Shown: positions 1-7,810 of the stretch, one piece after another
How positions within the stretch are numbered: the first letter of the stretch is position 1
Layout of the letters: each line of letters opens with the position of its first letter
DNA from: SZUA-252 sp035716005
GTDB taxonomy: Bacteria > Eisenbacteria > RBG-16-71-46 > SZUA-252
Direction: 5' to 3'
DNA length: 29,550 bases
NCBI GenBank assembly: GCA_035716005.1
Contig: DASTKG010000174.1
Coordinates: forward strand, 1-29,550
Translations under genes and position numbers: made by a program
Notes under the pieces: generated by a model
The model's database searches: none
Told to the model about the DNA's origin: nothing
The model's input: only the letters and a program-made list of their open reading frames with translations

Positions 1-2136
1 CCGGCTCCCGCCATAGCTCGATCCGCCCGAATACGAGCGGTTCGCTCCCTGCTGACGGGCCTGCGCGTCGCGATTCATGCTGCTCGACCCGGACGAACCC
101 TTCCACTGGCCGTTGTCGCGGGACTGCCAGTTCCCTTGCGAGTTCTGGCGCTGGACGTTGCCGCTCTTGTCGGCGTAGACGTTGTTCGGGCCCTTCGCGG
201 TGCGCCCGGCCATGTTGTTGCTCGCGCCCTTCTGCATCGTGCTCGGCGCGTTACGGGCCTTGTTGGAGGCGTTGTTGTACATGTTGTTCGACGGCAGCGT
301 CGAGGGACGAGCCCCACCGGCGCCGCCCGGACGACCCGGGCCGCCGACGCCACCGACTCCACCCACGCCACCCACACCCCCGACTCCGCCCACGCCTCCG
401 ACTCCACCCACACCTCCAACTCCACCAACACCCCCGACTCCGCCGACCCCGCCATAGCCATAGCCCGGATACCCGCCGTAATACGGCGGCCGGTAGCCGC
501 AAGGCGGGTAATAGCCGCCGTAATAACCGCCGTACATCCCCCCGAACCCGATTCCGATGGTGAGGAAGCCATTGCTCATCGTGAAGCCCATTCCCCAGCC
601 GGTGTACGGGTTGTAGCTCACGTGCATGCCGTACGTGACCGGGCGCGGGTAGTAGACGTAGGGGCTCACGTACGGCGGGTAGTACCACCCGGTGCCGTAG
701 ACCGGAACGCCGTACCACGGATACGAATAGACGTAGCCGGGCGTGTAGCCGACGTACACGACCTCGGGCGTCGATTCGTAGACCGTCACGTGCGTGACGT
801 TGTAGACCGGTTCCGAGGGAGGAATCTTCTTGATCTCGTTCATCGGCACGCTGTCCGCCACCGCCCACGGTCCGGTCGCCTTCTCGGCCGCGAACCAGAC
901 CGCCTGGTCGCACGCGTAATACTTCTTGTCGATGCGCAGCACCTGCGACTGCGTGTTCACCGCGTATTCGACCCCGGTGCCCTCGATCTGCTTGAACTTC
1001 GGCTCGCCGTCGTACTTCACTTCGAGCTTCGCCTTCTTGCGATCGATCGCCGTCGTCTGCGGCACCATGGCGTCCAACATCGCGTCCTCGGCCTCGGGGG
1101 TGCCCGCGACCGAGACGCGCACCGGTCCCAGCGGCGAGGCGGGCGGGATGTTCTGGAAATCGGCCGGCAGCGAGTCGGGCCGCACCAGCTTCCACTCGCC
1201 CTTCAGCGAATCGGCCCTGAACCAGCGTCCGGAGATCAGGACGTAGACCTTCCCCGTGGCGACGTGTCGGGCCACCTTCGACTCGGTGTTGGCGATGTAG
1301 AGAAGCTCGCCCTTCCCGAGCGGCTGCCAGTTCGGCGGCCCGTCGGACGCGATGAGCTCGGTCGCCTCGGTCGCGACCACGATCTTCGGCGGAACCTTGG
1401 GAGCCGGCGTGGAGGAGGTGTCCGCGGGAACCAGCTTGGCGACGTCGGCCGGCGGCTTCGGAATCGAGGTCCAGGGTCCCTTGGCGTCCTTCGCCGTGTA
1501 CCAAATCTTGCCGCCGCTCAGGTAGAAGTCGCCGCTCTTCTTGTTCTTGATGACCGCGAATGCGGAGTTGGCCGCGTACTCGAAGTCGGTGTCCTTGATC
1601 GGGAGGAGTCTCGGCTCTCCGTCGTAGACGAGCAGTTCCGCCAGTTCCGGAATCACCACGATCTTCGGGGGTTCGTGCTTGAGCCCCTGCACGCTCTTCT
1701 GTTCCATCTCCGCGGTGACCAGGCTCGCCTTCAGGCGCTCGAGCGAAATCGGAATGCCCGTCTTCGGCATGAGCGTGGTGAGAAACGCGGAGAATTCCCG
1801 CTCCTTGTCCTCGGTGCTTTCGGGCCATCGCGAGTTGGTCACGATGAGGTCCCGAAGCATGGCGGTCCCGGCGTCGCGATCGGTGTCGACGCGGCCGGTG
1901 AACCAGAAGACGCCGAAGATGGGCGTGGTCTTTCCCTTCGGGACGAGCGAGACCGCGGCCCGGCCCTTGAGAATGTTGTTGTCGAACTTCTCCGGCTGCG
2001 GCTGATAGATCGTGAGAACGCCCTTTTCGGTGTTCAGCTCCCGCGGCCAGCTCTTGTCGGCGGCGGCGACCGATGTTGAGAGGGCGGAGACGAAACCGAG
2101 GGCGACGACGAGAATCCGGAAGGTTCTGAGATTCAT
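1..2136 (-). CDS. Secreted three-module protein with Tyr/Gly-rich and GGV-repeat C-terminus (partial)
   Basis: The gene runs off the left edge in an open frame, so only the first 712 residues are visible. Residues 1-25 form a signal peptide (RTF n-region, hydrophobic core, SVAA|AD cleavage). Three related modules follow at about 155-235, 250-320 and 360-430. Each has a YDGEP or SDGPP turn, a YAxNT/YIANT-type strand, and a W(F/Y)xA...GxW ending. Residues 440-560 are very rich in Tyr, Pro and Gly, followed by twelve GGV tripeptides (562-597) and then a polar Asn/Gln/Ser-rich tail (NNMYNNASN, NVYADKSGNVQ). I recognise this layout from proteins labelled 'carbohydrate-binding family V/XII' in databases, but no reaction is established for them, so I assign none. 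ATG at 2136 is chosen because it begins the signal peptide; its Shine-Dalgarno (GAGG) is weak and distant. Confidence 0.85.
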   Translation of the reverse strand, partial: MNLRTFRILVVALGFVSALSTSVAAADKSWPRELNTEKGVLTIYQPQPEKFDNNILKGRAAVSLVPKGKTTPIFGVFWFTGRVDTDRDAGTAMLRDLIVTNSRWPESTEDKEREFSAFLTTLMPKTGIPISLERLKASLVTAEMEQKSVQGLKHEPPKIVVIPELAELLVYDGEPRLLPIKDTDFEYAANSAFAVIKNKKSGDFYLSGGKIWYTAKDAKGPWTSIPKPPADVAKLVPADTSSTPAPKVPPKIVVATEATELIASDGPPNWQPLGKGELLYIANTESKVARHVATGKVYVLISGRWFRADSLKGEWKLVRPDSLPADFQNIPPASPLGPVRVSVAGTPEAEDAMLDAMVPQTTAIDRKKAKLEVKYDGEPKFKQIEGTGVEYAVNTQSQVLRIDKKYYACDQAVWFAAEKATGPWAVADSVPMNEIKKIPPSEPVYNVTHVTVYESTPEVVYVGYTPGYVYSYPWYGVPVYGTGWYYPPYVSPYVYYPRPVTYGMHVSYNPYTGWGMGFTMSNGFLTIGIGFGGMYGGYYGGYYPPCGYRPPYYGGYPGYGYGGVGGVGGVGGVGGVGGVGGVGGVGGVGGVGGVGGVGGPGRPGGAGGARPSTLPSNNMYNNASNKARNAPSTMQKGASNNMAGRTAKGPNNVYADKSGNVQRQNSQGNWQSRDNGQWKGSSGSSSMNRDAQARQQGANRSYSGGSSYGGSR
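346..453 (-). repeat. 12 x 9-bp tandem repeat encoding (Gly-Gly-Val)12
   Basis: Twelve consecutive in-frame GGV tripeptides are encoded by a 108-bp array of 9-bp units. The Val codons are mostly GTC and GTG with two GTT, and the Gly codons vary, so the units are degenerate rather than identical. The tract sits between a Tyr/Gly/Pro-rich segment and a GP/GR-rich segment of the secreted protein. A 9-bp unit keeps the frame whenever copies are gained or lost. Confidence 0.95.
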
Positions 2137-2227
2137 GGCGATGTTTGCGCCTCGTGGGGGTGGAAGTGTCTATAACGCACCACAGGACAGGCATGCCGGC
2201 CCGGGGCGAACTCGCGGGCGCGGGTAC

Positions 2228-2257
2228 AATCTACGCCGAGTGGGCCACCTGGCTCAA
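2228..2257 (-). promoter_or_regulatory. Candidate promoter of the secreted three-module gene
   Basis: A TTGAGC -35 (2252-2257) and TAGATT -10 (2228-2233) are separated by 18 nt, about 90 nt upstream of the ATG at 2136. The spacer contains a 9-nt near-palindrome (GTGG/CCAC on the plus strand). The assignment rests on consensus resemblance alone. Confidence 0.4.
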
Positions 2258-2270
2258 GCGCCGCGTTGCC

Positions 2271-2747
2271 TCACGCGGCCCGGTTCTCCCCGCGATTCAT
2301 GAGGCGCATCGCGACGGTGGCGAGCGAAATTCCCACGGAGAGCGCCAGGTAGGTGACGAACGCCTTCGCGGTGCTGGCGACGAACTCCACGGACGCGACT
2401 CTGAGCGCCTCGCCCTGGAGGTTCGGGATCTTCATGAACCCGAGGATCATGTCGAACGTCGCCCCGGCGGCGCCGAGAGGCAGCAGCCCCGCGATCATGA
2501 CGACGGGCGGCACCGAGCGGCTTCGGACCAGGGCGGCGGCGACGATGCCGACCGTGGCCGCCGCCAGGAGCGTCGCCCAGCCGCTCCCCATGTCCGCCCC
2601 GACCAGCAGGTCCCGGACCAGGCGCCCGGCGAAACCGCAACCCACGGTCGCGGCGAGGTAACGTGGCGGCGCCGTGAAGATCACTCCCAGCGAGCCGGCG
2701 AAGAGGGCCGCGGGCACCGCGTCGACGAGAATCGTTCCGAAACTCAC
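2271..2747 (-). CDS. ThrE_2 / YjjB-like membrane subunit of a split amino-acid or organic-acid exporter
   Basis: This 158-residue protein is almost entirely hydrophobic, with about four or five membrane segments. A short charged loop (RLVRDLLVGADMG) and a PLGAAGATF-type segment fit the ThrE_2 family. It directly follows a DUF1212/ThrE-domain gene with an 18-nt gap. The two lengths (245 and 158 residues) closely match the split E. coli YjjP/YjjB pair, reported to export succinate, while the fused relative ThrE of Corynebacterium exports threonine and serine. The substrate here cannot be read from sequence. The start is GTG with a good GGAAAGGGGAG Shine-Dalgarno 4 nt upstream. Confidence 0.85.
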   Translation of the reverse strand: MSFGTILVDAVPAALFAGSLGVIFTAPPRYLAATVGCGFAGRLVRDLLVGADMGSGWATLLAAATVGIVAAALVRSRSVPPVVMIAGLLPLGAAGATFDMILGFMKIPNLQGEALRVASVEFVASTAKAFVTYLALSVGISLATVAMRLMNRGENRAA

Positions 2748-2765
2748 TCGCTCCCCTTTCCCGCC

Positions 2766-3503
2766 CTACAGGACGACGCTGGCGAGGGCCACCACGATCG
2801 CCAGGACCAGGAAAATGATCAGGGCGCTCGCGGTCCGCTCGAGCCCCACGACGAGGTGTCGGTGCGACACCATGTCCAGGTAGCCGTTGATCAGGGCCAG
2901 CCCCGGAACGAGGTAGATCGTGGAGGCGATCAGCGTCGGCAACTCCGGGTGAACGCTCAGCGCGCGCACCCCCGCGCCGGCGACCATCGCCGTCACGCCC
3001 CCGGCGGCGAGCGTCACGGGAACCCCGGTGAGATTTCTCGCCTGGAGCCGCGAGCGCACGAATTGGCCCGCGGCGGCCGACACGGCGACGACGGCGGCGC
3101 TCTTCCAGCCGCAGCGGGTCATCCAAGCGAAACTGCCGGCGGCGAGGGCCGCCGCCACGATCCTCGTCCAGGCTCCGTAGGGCGACGCCATTCCTCGGAC
3201 GCGATCGAGCCCCGCGTCGAGAACGTCGACGGTCGTCTCTCCCCGGCCCACCGATTCCGCCAGCGTCATCGCACCGGCGGCCTGGGTGAGATTGACCGTG
3301 CTGGCAGGGATCGGCCTGATGAACGTCACCAGCTTCCCACCGTCGGTCGTCGTCGCGGCGATATAGTCGAGCCGCCAGACGACCGTGACATCCCTTGTCC
3401 CGAGTCCTTCGAGAACCCGGGCGAAGCTCCGCTCCGCGGCCGCCGTCGAACCGCCGTTCTTCATGACGATCGCGGCCACGTCCAGCGCGCGCTCGACGTC
3501 CAT
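2766..3503 (-). CDS. ThrE/YjjP-like (DUF1212) subunit of a split exporter
   Basis: This 245-residue protein has a soluble N-terminal half of about 110 residues containing an AAxxxERSFAR helix and a strand resembling the family's VVWRLDYI. A C-terminal half with about five membrane segments follows. This is the layout of the DUF1212 domain of ThrE and of E. coli YjjP. It is cotranscribed with the small ThrE_2-like gene just downstream, and the two should form one transporter in the inner membrane. The start at ATG 3503 is preferred over an upstream in-frame ATG because it has a strong GTGAGGGGACT Shine-Dalgarno and removes a non-conserved 27-residue extension. Confidence 0.87.
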   Translation of the reverse strand: MDVERALDVAAIVMKNGGSTAAAERSFARVLEGLGTRDVTVVWRLDYIAATTTDGGKLVTFIRPIPASTVNLTQAAGAMTLAESVGRGETTVDVLDAGLDRVRGMASPYGAWTRIVAAALAAGSFAWMTRCGWKSAAVVAVSAAAGQFVRSRLQARNLTGVPVTLAAGGVTAMVAGAGVRALSVHPELPTLIASTIYLVPGLALINGYLDMVSHRHLVVGLERTASALIIFLVLAIVVALASVVL

Positions 3504-3553
3504 AGTCCCCTCACCCCCCTCGGATGCCCTGGCGACCGCTTCGAACCCTCGGC

Positions 3554-3559
3554 ATTCTA
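3554..3559 (-). promoter_or_regulatory. Candidate -10 element upstream of the exporter pair
   Basis: TAGAAT lies about 50 nt upstream of the ATG at 3503. The same ten bases, GGCTAGAATG, occur upstream of the GAF/GGDEF gene at 25349-25358. No convincing -35 is visible; TGGCGA at 18-nt spacing is the best available. Confidence 0.3.
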
Positions 3560-3606
3560 GCCGGAGCGGCGTCCGATTCGCCACGTCCGTCGCGCGGACT
3601 CCGGAT

Positions 3607-3622
3607 CCGCCGCTTGCGGCGG
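3607..3622 (-). terminator. GC hairpin without U-tract after mgtA-type gene
   Basis: CCGCCGC-AA-GCGGCGG is a perfect inverted repeat starting about 32 nt past the stop of the P-type ATPase gene. There is no T-run after it on the minus strand, so it is at best a weak or factor-assisted terminator. Confidence 0.35.
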
Positions 3623-3653
3623 GCCCCGAGGCACGGCCGGCGGACAGGATCCC

Positions 3654-6176
3654 TCATGCCGCGAATCTCCGGTAGAACCACCGCTTCACGACCTCCACCA
3701 GACCCAGGTAGACCACGACCATCGCGGCCAGCACGGCGAAGAAGCCCGGCGGAATCGGCACGAAGCCGAGATCCTTGCCGAGCGGGGTGAACGGCAGCGC
3801 CGCGGCGATCGCGACGACGGCGAGGGCGGTGGCGGTCAGGAGTCCGCTCGGCTTCGACCGGAACGGATTCCCGCGCGTGCGGATGACGAAGATGACCAGC
3901 ACCTGCGTCGCCAGCGACTCCACGAACCATCCCGTGTGGAAGAGCTCCTCCCCGGCGTGGAAGACCCTTAGCAGCACGAAGAACGTGAGGAAATCGAACA
4001 CCGAGCTCACGGGGCCGACGACCAGCATGAAGTTTCGAATCGCGGCCATGTCCCAGGCGCGTGGCCGCGCCGTGGTCTCCGCGTCGACCCGGTCGCCGGG
4101 AACCGGCATTTCCGAGAGGTCGTAGAGGAAATTGTTCACGAGGATCTGCACCGGGAGCATCGGAAGGAACGGAAGGATGAGGGTCCCGCCCGCCATCGAG
4201 AACATGTTCCCGAAGTTGGAGCTCGTCCCCATCATGATGTACTTGGCGATGTTCCCGTTCGTCCGCCGTCCCTCCATGATTCCTCCGTGAACGACCTCGA
4301 GGTCGCGGTCGAGCAGGATCAGGTCGGCGGCCTCCTTCGCCACGTCCACGGCTCCGTCCACCGAGAGCCCCACGTCGGCCGACTGGAGCGACGGCGCGTC
4401 GTTGATTCCGTCGCCGAGGTAGCCGACGACATGGCCCCGACTCCGAATCGCCTGGATCACGCGATCTTTCTGCGCCGGGGTGACGCGGCAGAAGAGGGAC
4501 GTCCCCTCGGCTCGGGCCGCGAGGGCCGGGCCGGTCATCGCCTCGATCTCCTCGCCCGTCAGGAGACCCTCGACCTGTAGCCCGAGCTCGACGCAAACGT
4601 GCCGCGTGACGAGCTCGTGGTCGCCCGTCACGATCTTCACCGCGACGCCGGCTGCCGCGAGGTCGCGAACCGCGGCGGCGGCGCTCGGCTTCGGCGGATC
4701 CTCGAAGGCGGCGAAGCCCGCGAAGACCAGGTCCGTTTCGTCCACCACCCGGGCGTGCTCCTGCGTCCTCGGCGTTTCCTTCCAGGCCACGCCGAGAACC
4801 CGGAAGCCCTCCTCGCTCAGCGCGTCGAACCGCGCCCGCAGCGACGAGGCGGCCGCGTCGTCGAGCGGCCGGACGTCGGCCTCGCCGCCCGCCTCGTACG
4901 CCGTCACGTGCCGCATCACCTCTTCGAACGCGCCCTTGAGGACGAGGAGGCGTCGCGACCCGTCGTCCGCCAGCACCGAGACGCGGCGCCTCTCGAAGTC
5001 GAACGGCACTTCGTCGACCTTCGACCACCGCGACACGTCGACGTCCCGGTGGCGCAGGATCGCCTCGTCGAGCGGGCTCTTGAGCCCCGTCTCCATCGAG
5101 CTGTTCAGGTAGACGAGCTCCAGAACCCGCTCGCTCTCCGCCCCGCCCGGATCGACGTGTCTCTCGAGGCGGATCTCGGCCTCGGTGAGAGTGCCGGTCT
5201 TGTCCGTGCAGAGCACGTCCATGCTCCCGAGATCGTGGATCGCGGCCAGGCGCTTCACGATCACGCGCCGCTTGGAGAGGCGGACCGCCCCGCGGGAGAG
5301 CGTGACCGAGATGACCATGGGAAGGAGTTCCGGCGTCAGCCCGACGGCCAGCGCCACCGCGAAGAGGAACGACTGGAGCCACGGGCGATGGAAGATCGCG
5401 TTCACGAGGAGGACGAAGAGGATGAGGAGGATCGCCAGGCGAAGGATCAGGAGGCCGAAGCGCCGGGTTCCCTTCTCGAAGGCGGTCGCGGGCGAGCGCC
5501 TGGCGAGGCTCTCGCCGATCTCCCCCACGGACGTCGACGCGCCGGTGCGGCAGACGAGGACGCGCGCCGTCCCGCCGATGACCGACGTTCCCATGAAGAC
5601 CGCGTTCGTCGCGCCGCTCGGATCGGCCGCCGCGGCGTCGGCCTCGCCCGCACGCTTCTCGACCGGGTAGGACTCCCCCGTGAGGAGCGCCTGATTCACG
5701 AAGAAGTCGCGCGCTTCCAGAACGCGGCCGTCGGCGGGCACGAGCGCGCCCGGCGCGAGAAGCACGACGTCGCCCGGGACGATGCTCTCGGCCGCGACAT
5801 CGGCGGAGGCGCCGTCCCGCACCGCTGTCGCACGGAGCGCCACGGTCCGCCGCAGGCTGTCGGCCGCGCGGCCCGCCCGCGCCTCCTGCAGGAAGTCGAG
5901 CGTGACGCTGAGGCCGATCATGACCGCGATGATGGTGCAGCTCGCGCGATCGCCGGTGAACCCGGAGATCACCGCCGCGGCGAGAAGGAGGAGAACGAGA
6001 GGATTGGCGAACCGCGAGAGGAACTGGAGGAGGAGCGCCCGCTCCCGGCGGGGGCGGAGTACGTTCGGCCCGTGCCGGGCCAGCCGATCCGTCGCCTCGG
6101 CTCCCGAGAGACCCGCGGCTCCGGCGCGCAGATCGGATTCGAGAGCGGCGATCGGTTGTTGCCAGAACCGCGTCAT
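3654..6176 (-). CDS. mgtA: Magnesium-translocating P-type ATPase (MgtA/MgtB type)
   Basis: This is an 840-residue P3B-type ATPase of the inner membrane that couples ATP hydrolysis to Mg2+ uptake. Visible landmarks are an N-terminal cation-ATPase domain (about 1-60), the actuator motif TGES (166-169), M4 with GLTPELLPM (289-297), the phosphorylation motif DKTGT (325-329), KGA (414-416), TGD (517-519) and GDGINDAP (588-595). The M6-region SSNFGNMFS and the LYDLSEMPVPGD segment match MgtA rather than Ca2+ or heavy-metal pumps. Length is close to the family norm of about 850-900. It follows the 82-residue gene by 47 nt and is probably cotranscribed with it. The ATG at 6176 has a GAGGGTC Shine-Dalgarno that lies inside a small hairpin. 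Confidence 0.95.
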   Translation of the reverse strand: MTRFWQQPIAALESDLRAGAAGLSGAEATDRLARHGPNVLRPRRERALLLQFLSRFANPLVLLLLAAAVISGFTGDRASCTIIAVMIGLSVTLDFLQEARAGRAADSLRRTVALRATAVRDGASADVAAESIVPGDVVLLAPGALVPADGRVLEARDFFVNQALLTGESYPVEKRAGEADAAAADPSGATNAVFMGTSVIGGTARVLVCRTGASTSVGEIGESLARRSPATAFEKGTRRFGLLILRLAILLILFVLLVNAIFHRPWLQSFLFAVALAVGLTPELLPMVISVTLSRGAVRLSKRRVIVKRLAAIHDLGSMDVLCTDKTGTLTEAEIRLERHVDPGGAESERVLELVYLNSSMETGLKSPLDEAILRHRDVDVSRWSKVDEVPFDFERRRVSVLADDGSRRLLVLKGAFEEVMRHVTAYEAGGEADVRPLDDAAASSLRARFDALSEEGFRVLGVAWKETPRTQEHARVVDETDLVFAGFAAFEDPPKPSAAAAVRDLAAAGVAVKIVTGDHELVTRHVCVELGLQVEGLLTGEEIEAMTGPALAARAEGTSLFCRVTPAQKDRVIQAIRSRGHVVGYLGDGINDAPSLQSADVGLSVDGAVDVAKEAADLILLDRDLEVVHGGIMEGRRTNGNIAKYIMMGTSSNFGNMFSMAGGTLILPFLPMLPVQILVNNFLYDLSEMPVPGDRVDAETTARPRAWDMAAIRNFMLVVGPVSSVFDFLTFFVLLRVFHAGEELFHTGWFVESLATQVLVIFVIRTRGNPFRSKPSGLLTATALAVVAIAAALPFTPLGKDLGFVPIPPGFFAVLAAMVVVYLGLVEVVKRWFYRRFAA

Positions 6177-6180
6177 GGGC

Positions 6181-6197
6181 GACCCTCGCGAACGAGG
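6181..6197 (-). promoter_or_regulatory. Shine-Dalgarno of mgtA inside a UUCG-loop hairpin
   Basis: The minus strand reads CCTCG-TTCG-CGAGG (6184-6197), a 5-bp stem with a UUCG tetraloop. Its 3' arm overlaps the GAGGGTC ribosome binding site (6181-6187). The stem could lower initiation, but it is short, and no mgtL-like leader peptide or M-box is recognisable. Confidence 0.3.
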
Positions 6198-6223
6198 CGT
6201 CCCCCACGACGCGATGCCGGGGA

Positions 6224-6472
6224 TTAGACGCCGACGAGCGCTTCCAGGTCTTCCAGCTTACGCCAATGGTTCATGGCGAGCCAGGAATCGAGCCCCAGCG
6301 CCAGTTCCTCCGCGGGAATCGGTCCGCCTTCGAGGAATCCGCTCTCGTAGGCGATCGTGAATCCCCCGGCCCATTCGAACGGGGTCTGCTCGCCGAACGG
6401 CTCGTCGAAGAAGGTCATTTCGCCGCGTCCATGGCGGCTGCTCACGACGGTCACATGGTACGAGGGATTCAT
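6224..6472 (-). CDS. 82-residue protein of unknown function upstream of mgtA
   Basis: I do not recognise a family. The protein has no signal peptide or membrane segment. The N-terminus looks like a beta-strand (SYHVTVVSS), followed by an aromatic, acidic middle (MTFFDEPFGEQTPFEWAGG) and an acidic helix-prone C-terminus with LDSWLAMNHWRKLEDLEALV. It ends with TAA 47 nt before the ATG of the Mg2+ ATPase on the same strand, which suggests cotranscription. The start at ATG 6472 is supported by AAGAGGTGG 6 nt upstream; an in-frame upstream ATG lacks such a site. The ordinary codon pattern and good ribosome binding site make it a likely real gene, but its role is unknown. Confidence 0.7.
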   Translation of the reverse strand: MNPSYHVTVVSSRHGRGEMTFFDEPFGEQTPFEWAGGFTIAYESGFLEGGPIPAEELALGLDSWLAMNHWRKLEDLEALVGV

Positions 6473-6526
6473 GGCGCCACCTCTTGGGTCTGAAGGGTCG
6501 CGAAGTCTTGCGGGCGTCCCGGAGGG

Positions 6527-6579
6527 CGGGGGCACCAGTCCGCACATCCACGTTACGCCCGTGGAGGCTCGGGGGCACC
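6527..6579. repeat. Dyad flanked by 10-bp direct repeats in the leader of the 82-residue gene
   Basis: An inverted repeat TCCACG-n7-CGTGGA (6547-6565) lies between two exact copies of CGGGGGCACC (6527-6536 and 6570-6579). All are upstream of the ATG at 6472. It could be an operator or an RNA structure. No promoter is convincing nearby. Confidence 0.4.
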
Positions 6580-6633
6580 TGCTACGAAAGGAGGAGGCGT
6601 CGGGGAGAGCGGCGGTTCCTCGGGGTGACGCTC

Positions 6634-6668
6634 GGCGCCGGAAGCGTCGCGCCGAGCGCTCCGGCGCC
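6634..6668 (-). terminator. Terminator-like hairpin at the end of the aminotransferase gene
   Basis: GGCGCCGGA (6634-6642) and TCCGGCGCC (6660-6668) are perfect complements. Three further pairs can form after a one-base bulge. The outer arm abuts the aminotransferase stop codon (6668-6670). No T-run follows on the minus strand. Confidence 0.4.
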
Positions 6669-7810
6669 TACCAGCGGGCGATCGCCGAGGCCGCGCGCGC
6701 CACGTAGTCGACGTGCGCGGTGCGCAACCCCTGGTGGATCGGGAGTTCCAGGACGTGGCGCCGGAGGAAGTCGACCTCGGGGAACGAGCCGGCGGGCGAC
6801 GCGGGATGGTGGCGGGACCACATGTTGATCGTCTCGATTCCCTGCTCGCGGAAGAGCCGAACGGTCTCCGGCTTGTCCTTCACGAAGATCGGAAACGAGA
6901 GCGGGCAGGCGCCTTCGGGCAGCGGCGGCAGGACGCGGCGCACGCCCGCGTCGAGGCGCTCCTCCATCCGGAGGAAGTTGGCGCGGCGCGAAGCGACCAT
7001 CGCCGCGGGGTCCGTGTAGCGGATGATTCGGCGCGTGATCTCGCGCGTGCCGACGTCCATCAGTCCGACATCGAACTCCTCCGTGTCGATCGGGACGACC
7101 GTCGCGCCGGACGCGTGCTTCGCGCCGCGGGCGAGAGACCTGGCCAGTTCGGCCAGGCGCCAGCCCTCGGGGATCCGGCTCGTCATCAATCCGTCCAGGA
7201 GCCGGTTCACGACGTAGGAGGTGGTCGAGGTCGGATCGGGCTCTCTCGGCTCCGGCGGCAGCTGGAGATCGGGCCGGTTCAGCGCGAGGGCGCCCCCCTG
7301 CGGCACCGGGAGACTCTTGTAGATGCAGAAGAGGCTGAAATCGCCCGTCCGTCCGAGCGGCACGCCGCCCGCGGTGCTGTAGAGCGAGAGGGCGCAATCC
7401 TCGATGAGCGGGATCCCCGCGTCGTCGGCCATCCGCCTCGCTTCCGCGATCGGCTGCGGATAGCCGAGGAAGTGCGTCACGTAGAGCGCCCGGGTCGACG
7501 GCCGGAGCTTCGCGCGCATGTCGTCGAGGTCCATCCGCATGCGATCGTCGACGCGGTAGCAGCGCACGGTCAGGCCGCGGGCGAGGAACGTCTGGAGCTC
7601 CACGCCGTGGTGATATCCGGGCAGAAGGACCTCGTCCCCCGCGCGCAGACCCAGCGACTCCGCTCCGTGCCAGATCGCGTTTCGCGCGAGGTAGTAGTAG
7701 CGGATTCGAGCCCCATCGAATGGGAAGGCCGGCGGCGGCGGCGCGCCCGCGCCGATGCACTGTCGGAGCGACAGCGGGAGGGTGACCGGGATTCGGACCG
7801 GAGGCGTCAA
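6668..7810 (-). CDS. DegT/DnrJ/EryC1-family PLP-dependent aminotransferase
   Basis: This 380-residue fold-type I enzyme has its PLP-ring Asp in IEDCA (D138) and its Schiff-base Lys in FCIYKSLPVPQGG (K165), matching the ED...SxxK...GG pattern of sugar-type DegT enzymes. The GDEVLLPGYHHGVEL segment matches the family's early GDEVI.P.. motif. Such enzymes typically aminate keto-sugars bound to nucleotides or make aminated aromatic or amino-acid precursors; the substrate here is unknown. The preferred start is TTG at 7810, which overlaps the stop of the GNAT gene (TTGA) and has GAGGGG 4 nt upstream. The upstream in-frame ATG would add 31 basic, non-conserved residues read from inside the GNAT gene. 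Confidence 0.8.
   Translation of the reverse strand: MTPPVRIPVTLPLSLRQCIGAGAPPPPAFPFDGARIRYYYLARNAIWHGAESLGLRAGDEVLLPGYHHGVELQTFLARGLTVRCYRVDDRMRMDLDDMRAKLRPSTRALYVTHFLGYPQPIAEARRMADDAGIPLIEDCALSLYSTAGGVPLGRTGDFSLFCIYKSLPVPQGGALALNRPDLQLPPEPREPDPTSTTSYVVNRLLDGLMTSRIPEGWRLAELARSLARGAKHASGATVVPIDTEEFDVGLMDVGTREITRRIIRYTDPAAMVASRRANFLRMEERLDAGVRRVLPPLPEGACPLSFPIFVKDKPETVRLFREQGIETINMWSRHHPASPAGSFPEVDFLRRHVLELPIHQGLRTAHVDYVARAASAIARW

Noticed and set aside
346..453. CRISPR-like or minisatellite array
   Set aside because: The units are 9 bp with no spacers and lie in frame in a coding region, so this is a protein repeat.
136..2079. Long open frame on the plus strand opposite the secreted three-module gene
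   Set aside because: It is rich in Arg, His and Asp and has no domain. The opposite strand encodes a signal peptide and three repeated modules. Long antisense frames are expected in G+C-rich DNA.
251..2194. Second minus-strand frame over the same region
   Set aside because: Its translation is a low-complexity Arg/Gly/His mix with no signal peptide. The adjacent frame gives the recognisable secreted protein.
3511..6207. 898-codon minus-strand frame overlapping the Mg2+ ATPase
   Set aside because: It is a shadow frame that is Arg/Gly/Pro-rich with no motifs. The other minus frame carries every P-type ATPase motif.
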